Positions 60,693-64,000 of a stretch of 64,000 nt of DNA are shown in pieces (position 1 is the first letter of the stretch; each line of letters starts with the position of its first letter). The stretch comes from Crocinitomix sp. GTDB lineage: Bacteria; Bacteroidota; Bacteroidia; Flavobacteriales_D; Crocinitomicaceae. The DNA is taken from contig WTCE01000019.1 in the NCBI GenBank assembly GCA_013138735.1, positions 62,001 to 126,000 of the forward strand, in the 5' to 3' direction. The notes under the pieces were generated by a model, which did not search any database, was not told where the DNA came from, and worked only from the letters and a program-made list of their open reading frames with translations. The translations under genes and the position numbers were made by a program.

Positions 60693-62939
60693 TTATTGCT
60701 TCACCAACTTCCTAGTAATACCAAGTTCTGGAAAAACGATCAAATAAAGTCCGGCATCCCAATCAGCCACATTAATTTCTGTATTTGAATAAATAGCGCC
60801 TTGATGGATTAACTGACCACGCACATCATAAACCTGTATGTTTTCTAATTCGTTTGATTCAAAAAAGATAGTCACCGAATTATTAGCAGGATTAGGGTAA
60901 AGCATTACCTCTAATTCAACTTGATTTTCATCAATTGTGAGTGCCGTATAACTATTTGAAGCTGCAAAAGTTGGGAACATTCGAATAAATGGGCCGTCAC
61001 CATTTGGATATCTGCCATAAGTTGTTCCAGAACTCATTTCAGGCATTTTAACTTTATTGATTTCGAATCCATCCGCATCCAATAAAACAATCGTTTCTCC
61101 AGATGACGATAATTTAAAAGTCGCATGCAAACCTTCTTCCGTGGTATCCTCATCTGCCCAAATGATTAAATAAGCATTCGCATCAATTGTTGTTCCGTCA
61201 GGAATTTGATACTTAGTTGGATCTGCCGTAGGTTGATCTGACAAATAATAACCAGACAAATCGATACTTGAACCTGTGTTATTATACAATTCAATCCAAT
61301 CTTCAAAATCTCCTGCTGGATCGGTAACACTCACATTGTTTTGTGGCATCATTTCATTGATCACCACATCTGCTTCAATCACAATTGAATAAAATTCATG
61401 CTCGGCACGAACGGGTGAAAACTTACCAGCATCATCATTATCTGCATAAACATAATATTGAATATCCTTTGAAGTTACGCTCATTAGAACGCCATAAATA
61501 CCATCTCCTGCATCACCGTCCCAATGGTCGCCATCATCAAACATTTCAATTTTCTCAAAGGCATCTTGCCAATCATTTCTATAAGCAACATAGGCATATG
61601 TAGCGTCCGAAATATTTGCCGTAATGATGACGCTCTCATAGGCTGTGATAATTTCAGGACTTGTTTCAACACTAAATATCGTAGGTGCCACATAACTCCA
61701 TTCGGCTAAACCTTCCAAATAATCCACACGTGGATCCATTACCTCCGAAATTCCATAAACTCCACCGCCAGGTCCACCACCTCCGCCGCCTTCGGTCTCA
61801 TAAAGGTTAGAAGTAAATTGTGTCGTCGTATAAAACCCGTTTGGTTCTGCCGCAACTTCAGCTGAAATAACGTCTTGCATTTCTTCGGCACGGGTGTAAT
61901 ACGAACCATCTGCAAAGTTTTCTTCAACCATTGTTTTAACATGTGCTACATACATTTTTCTATATCGTGGAACTGATAATAACTGATAAATCAAAGGAAA
62001 ATCAGTCTCATCAGCTCTTAAAAACAAATCCATATCGGTTAAGTCATCAATATCTGTTGGGCCTCCTCCACTTTCTATCATTGAAAAGCTTCCGAGTGAC
62101 TGATTTAAATCCCAAATAATGGACATAAACCGTTCATTGTCATCCTTAATCATATAATAGTTTTGCTTAAAAGGTCCTGTATAAGAATCAAGATTAACCA
62201 AAACATTATTAAATGCCAACATCCAAATGGCGCGATCAACATCTAAAAATTCCTCAATAGTAGCCAAGTTATTTTCTAAGTCGTATGTAAAATCTTTGAT
62301 ATCATTCCATCCAAAATCAGATTTTAACTCATAAAAATCAAAATAATCACTTGAATCCGTCCCTAAATATTCTAGCGAAGAGCCTCCATCAAAAACAGAA
62401 ACTGGATTGCATTTTATTCGCGTATTGTCGTCATCACAATATAAACGGCGTTCTTGATAATCGCCATCTATCGCTTCGGCACTTGAAAACAAACCATAAT
62501 AATCTCCATTAATAGTCACCTTGGCATAATTAGCCAAAGGCATATCCATATAATTTCTCCCAATTTCGTACGATAAAACTTCTCGTACAAAAGAAGGGTC
62601 TTTTGATCCGTTCGATAATTTTAATGTGCTATAACCTTGAAATCTTTGTTCTAAAACATAATCCAATTTTATATTGAGTGGATTTTTTTCTTGTGTCGCG
62701 TCATAGGTACTATTTCCTTTAAACGCCACCCCTACACTATCATAAAAATTGCCATTTACAGTGCAAGTCCCTGTCAGTCTTTCGCCCAAATCATTCTCAT
62801 AATAATCATCCATGAGTTCATCCCAATTGGATTCCTCAAAAACAATATCAACTTGGGTAATTGAACTAACATCATAAAGACTTTGCGCCATTAAAGGCAG
62901 AGATAAAAGGCAGATAAATGCACAGATTACACTTTTCAT
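60693..62939 (-). CDS. Secreted CotH-kinase-family protein with lamin-tail and T9SS domains
   Basis: 748 residues from the ATG at 62939 (MKSVICAFICLLSLPLMAQ, signal peptide); the frame extends 13 codons upstream without a signal. CotH domain spans about 20-410: VDIVFEESNWDELMDDYYEN, VAFKGNSTYDATQEKNPLNI, YSTLKLSNGSKDPSFVREVL and NYYMIKDDNERFMSIIWDLN. An Ig-like domain follows (SVETSPEIITAYESVIITAN). Residues about 535-660 form a lamin-tail domain (NEMMPQNNVSVTDPAGDFED, WIELYNNTGSSIDLSGYYLS). The last 75 residues (MLYPNPANNSVTIFFESNEL, ENIQVYDVRGQLIHQG) are a T9SS type A sorting domain. The order CotH, lamin-tail, sorting domain is a repeated layout in Bacteroidota. Kinase activity is inferred, not shown. 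Confidence 0.85.
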   Translation of the reverse strand: MKSVICAFICLLSLPLMAQSLYDVSSITQVDIVFEESNWDELMDDYYENDLGERLTGTCTVNGNFYDSVGVAFKGNSTYDATQEKNPLNIKLDYVLEQRFQGYSTLKLSNGSKDPSFVREVLSYEIGRNYMDMPLANYAKVTINGDYYGLFSSAEAIDGDYQERRLYCDDDNTRIKCNPVSVFDGGSSLEYLGTDSSDYFDFYELKSDFGWNDIKDFTYDLENNLATIEEFLDVDRAIWMLAFNNVLVNLDSYTGPFKQNYYMIKDDNERFMSIIWDLNQSLGSFSMIESGGGPTDIDDLTDMDLFLRADETDFPLIYQLLSVPRYRKMYVAHVKTMVEENFADGSYYTRAEEMQDVISAEVAAEPNGFYTTTQFTSNLYETEGGGGGGPGGGVYGISEVMDPRVDYLEGLAEWSYVAPTIFSVETSPEIITAYESVIITANISDATYAYVAYRNDWQDAFEKIEMFDDGDHWDGDAGDGIYGVLMSVTSKDIQYYVYADNDDAGKFSPVRAEHEFYSIVIEADVVINEMMPQNNVSVTDPAGDFEDWIELYNNTGSSIDLSGYYLSDQPTADPTKYQIPDGTTIDANAYLIIWADEDTTEEGLHATFKLSSSGETIVLLDADGFEINKVKMPEMSSGTTYGRYPNGDGPFIRMFPTFAASNSYTALTIDENQVELEVMLYPNPANNSVTIFFESNELENIQVYDVRGQLIHQGAIYSNTEINVADWDAGLYLIVFPELGITRKLVKQ

Positions 62940-62978
62940 ATTCGCGGTTTTAGTTTGCACGGCATTAAAAAACCGCAT

Positions 62979-63451
62979 TAATTAATCAATCAGACAGTAA
63001 AAATAGGGAAAGGTTTAATTCTTTCAGAGATTTATTTTCTAGCGCTCATTTTAATTTAGTCCTATAGGACCCGCCAGTTTGCGAAACCATCCTGTAGTAT
63101 CAATTGAAATTCAGTTAATGGAACACAGAATCACGGCCGGCAGAAGCCTTTCACCGACGGACTTAGCCTTTGGCGAAGGCCTGACGCTGACTGAGCGGAT
63201 TTACGCTGATTTTTTTGTGTAACATTTCATTATAAAATCGAAAGTTAAAGGTTCCGATTACTTCATACAAGACTCTGTACTTCGATCGAACTTAAAAAGC
63301 ATACAATAATTGATTCAATACTCCGTTCTACCTCATGTAACTTTTAAACCCCTACCCTAAAGAAATACATCTACTTAACTTATAAACCTTTTAAGAACTT
63401 GAGAGCTAATATTCTTCTTAGGTTTTTGATTTTTATTATCAAAAGTAGAAA
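62979..63451. other. Intergenic region with dispersed element, no gene
   Basis: From 62940 to 63451 I see no convincing coding frame. It contains the second copy of the GAACACAG element and otherwise AT-rich sequence. A TAGGTTTTTG word lies about 33 bases before the esterase ATG and may be part of its promoter. Confidence 0.6.
63122..63217 (+). repeat. Dispersed intergenic element, copy 2
   Basis: GAACACAG (63122-63129), then GACGCTGACTGAGCGGATTT and ACGCTGATTTTTTT. It matches copy 1 (30361-30419) in word order with an insertion of about 35 bases, GCCTTTCACCGACGGACTTA and following, in the middle. The insertion can form small hairpins (AGCCTTTGG / CGAAGGC). Confidence 0.6.
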
Positions 63452-64000
63452 ATGATATTGACAAGATTTATCTTATTAGCCTCCCTATTCATGTTAATTT
63501 CTTGCCGAAAGGATGCCATAGATGTGAATGGTGAAGGACTGCATATTATTATTGTTGCAGGACAATCTAACACGCATTATGGAACAGGTTTTGACGCCGA
63601 CTTTGACAGCCCGCATCCAAGAATCCTGCAATTGGGAAGGCATAATGGAAATCAGCTAAAAATAATTGATGCCGTTGAACCATTAGATCATCACACCAAA
63701 ATATCTGAAAGCATTGGTTTTGCCATGACTTTTGCAAAATATTACCTCGAAACTTATCTCACTGAAACAGAAAAAATAATCATTATTCCGGCCGGGCATG
63801 CTGGTACAGGTTTTTCTGACAATGACTGGAATAAGGGCGACCCTTTATTTGACGATCTTGTTGATCGTTATAAGCATGTAAAAGAGCTTCGCCCAGGAAG
63901 CCATTTGGCGGCAATATTGTGGCATCAGGGAGAATCGGATGTTAAAAATTTAAATTACCAGGAAAGTTTGGACACATTCATTTACGATTTAAGAGAAGAA
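63452..64000 (+). CDS. SASA/GDSL-type carbohydrate-esterase lipoprotein, N-terminal part
   Basis: Open from ATG 63452 to the right edge (183 residues seen). The signal peptide ends LMLISC (lipidated cysteine at 18), followed by RKDAIDVNGEGLHIIIVAGQ. The family motifs are VAGQSNTHYG (the catalytic-serine block GQSN, 37-46) and WHQGESDVKN (the WHQGESD block, near residue 160), plus PAGHAGTGFSDNDWN between them. These are the marks of the SASA (sialate O-acetylesterase) SGNH hydrolases, which remove acetyl groups from carbohydrates. It is lipid-anchored and probably acts on the cell surface. The catalytic His block is outside the window. Confidence 0.85.
   Translation, partial: MILTRFILLASLFMLISCRKDAIDVNGEGLHIIIVAGQSNTHYGTGFDADFDSPHPRILQLGRHNGNQLKIIDAVEPLDHHTKISESIGFAMTFAKYYLETYLTETEKIIIIPAGHAGTGFSDNDWNKGDPLFDDLVDRYKHVKELRPGSHLAAILWHQGESDVKNLNYQESLDTFIYDLREE

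Overview
The window looks like a chromosomal segment of an AT-rich Bacteroidota, most likely of the order Flavobacteriales; no finer placement is possible from sequence alone. The reasons are a Bacteroidota-type division cluster whose FtsZ carries a long C-terminal extension ending NSFLHDNVD, type IX secretion (T9SS) C-terminal sorting domains, a TonB-dependent receptor with DUF4249 lipoproteins, LytS/LytTR signalling, paired DUF1501/DUF1800 proteins, and promoters of the TTTG-N19-TAnnTTTG class. I saw no tRNA, rRNA, insertion sequence, integrase, prophage or CRISPR array.

Layout. 1-7 kb: a cut-off ECF sigma factor, a GNAT acetyltransferase and a gene remnant on the minus strand, then an orphan SPASM-type peptide maturase, a GT39-like membrane glycosyltransferase and an exported CotH/beta-helix lipoprotein. 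7-13 kb: a PqqB-like lipoprotein, a CpsB-type phosphatase, secreted proteins (Ycf48-like with a T9SS tag, GldK-like FGE fold) and a lipocalin-like lipoprotein. 12.9-29.8 kb: the complete peptidoglycan/division cluster, all on the minus strand, in the order mraZ-rsmH-ftsL-ftsI-murE-mraY-murD-ftsW-murG-murC-ftsQ-ftsA-ftsZ-yqeY, with candidate MraZ boxes ahead of mraZ. murF and ddl are not in it.

30.5-46.5 kb: an RDD membrane protein, a TonB receptor followed by three tandem DUF4249 lipoproteins, a divergent LytS/LytTR two-component pair, an rbfA-permease-S9 peptidase operon, an MsbA-like ABC exporter, and a DUF1501/DUF1800 pair. 46.8-53.4 kb: a secreted beta-helix protein, then a SAM-I riboswitch. 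Behind the riboswitch come a wrecked metH1 (homocysteine-methyltransferase half of methionine synthase), a QueF-like T-fold protein without the catalytic cysteine, and an intact metH2 (folate/B12/activation domains). 53.6-64 kb: two paralogous lipoproteins around a MORN-repeat protein, a photolyase, a TIGR01777 epimerase, an SH3-like lipoprotein, a second CotH/T9SS protein and the start of a SASA-type esterase lipoprotein.

The most interesting locus is the methionine region (49.5-53.4 kb). Other points are a murC with no ATG/GTG/TTG that would keep its nucleotide-binding loop (probably a CTG start), several promoters whose -7 box ends 4-6 bases before the start codon (leaderless mRNAs), two related 3'-end hairpins with the same 11-base loop and a tandem repeat beside each, and a recurring simple repeat just upstream of many start codons. 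I found no obviously new defence or mobile system.
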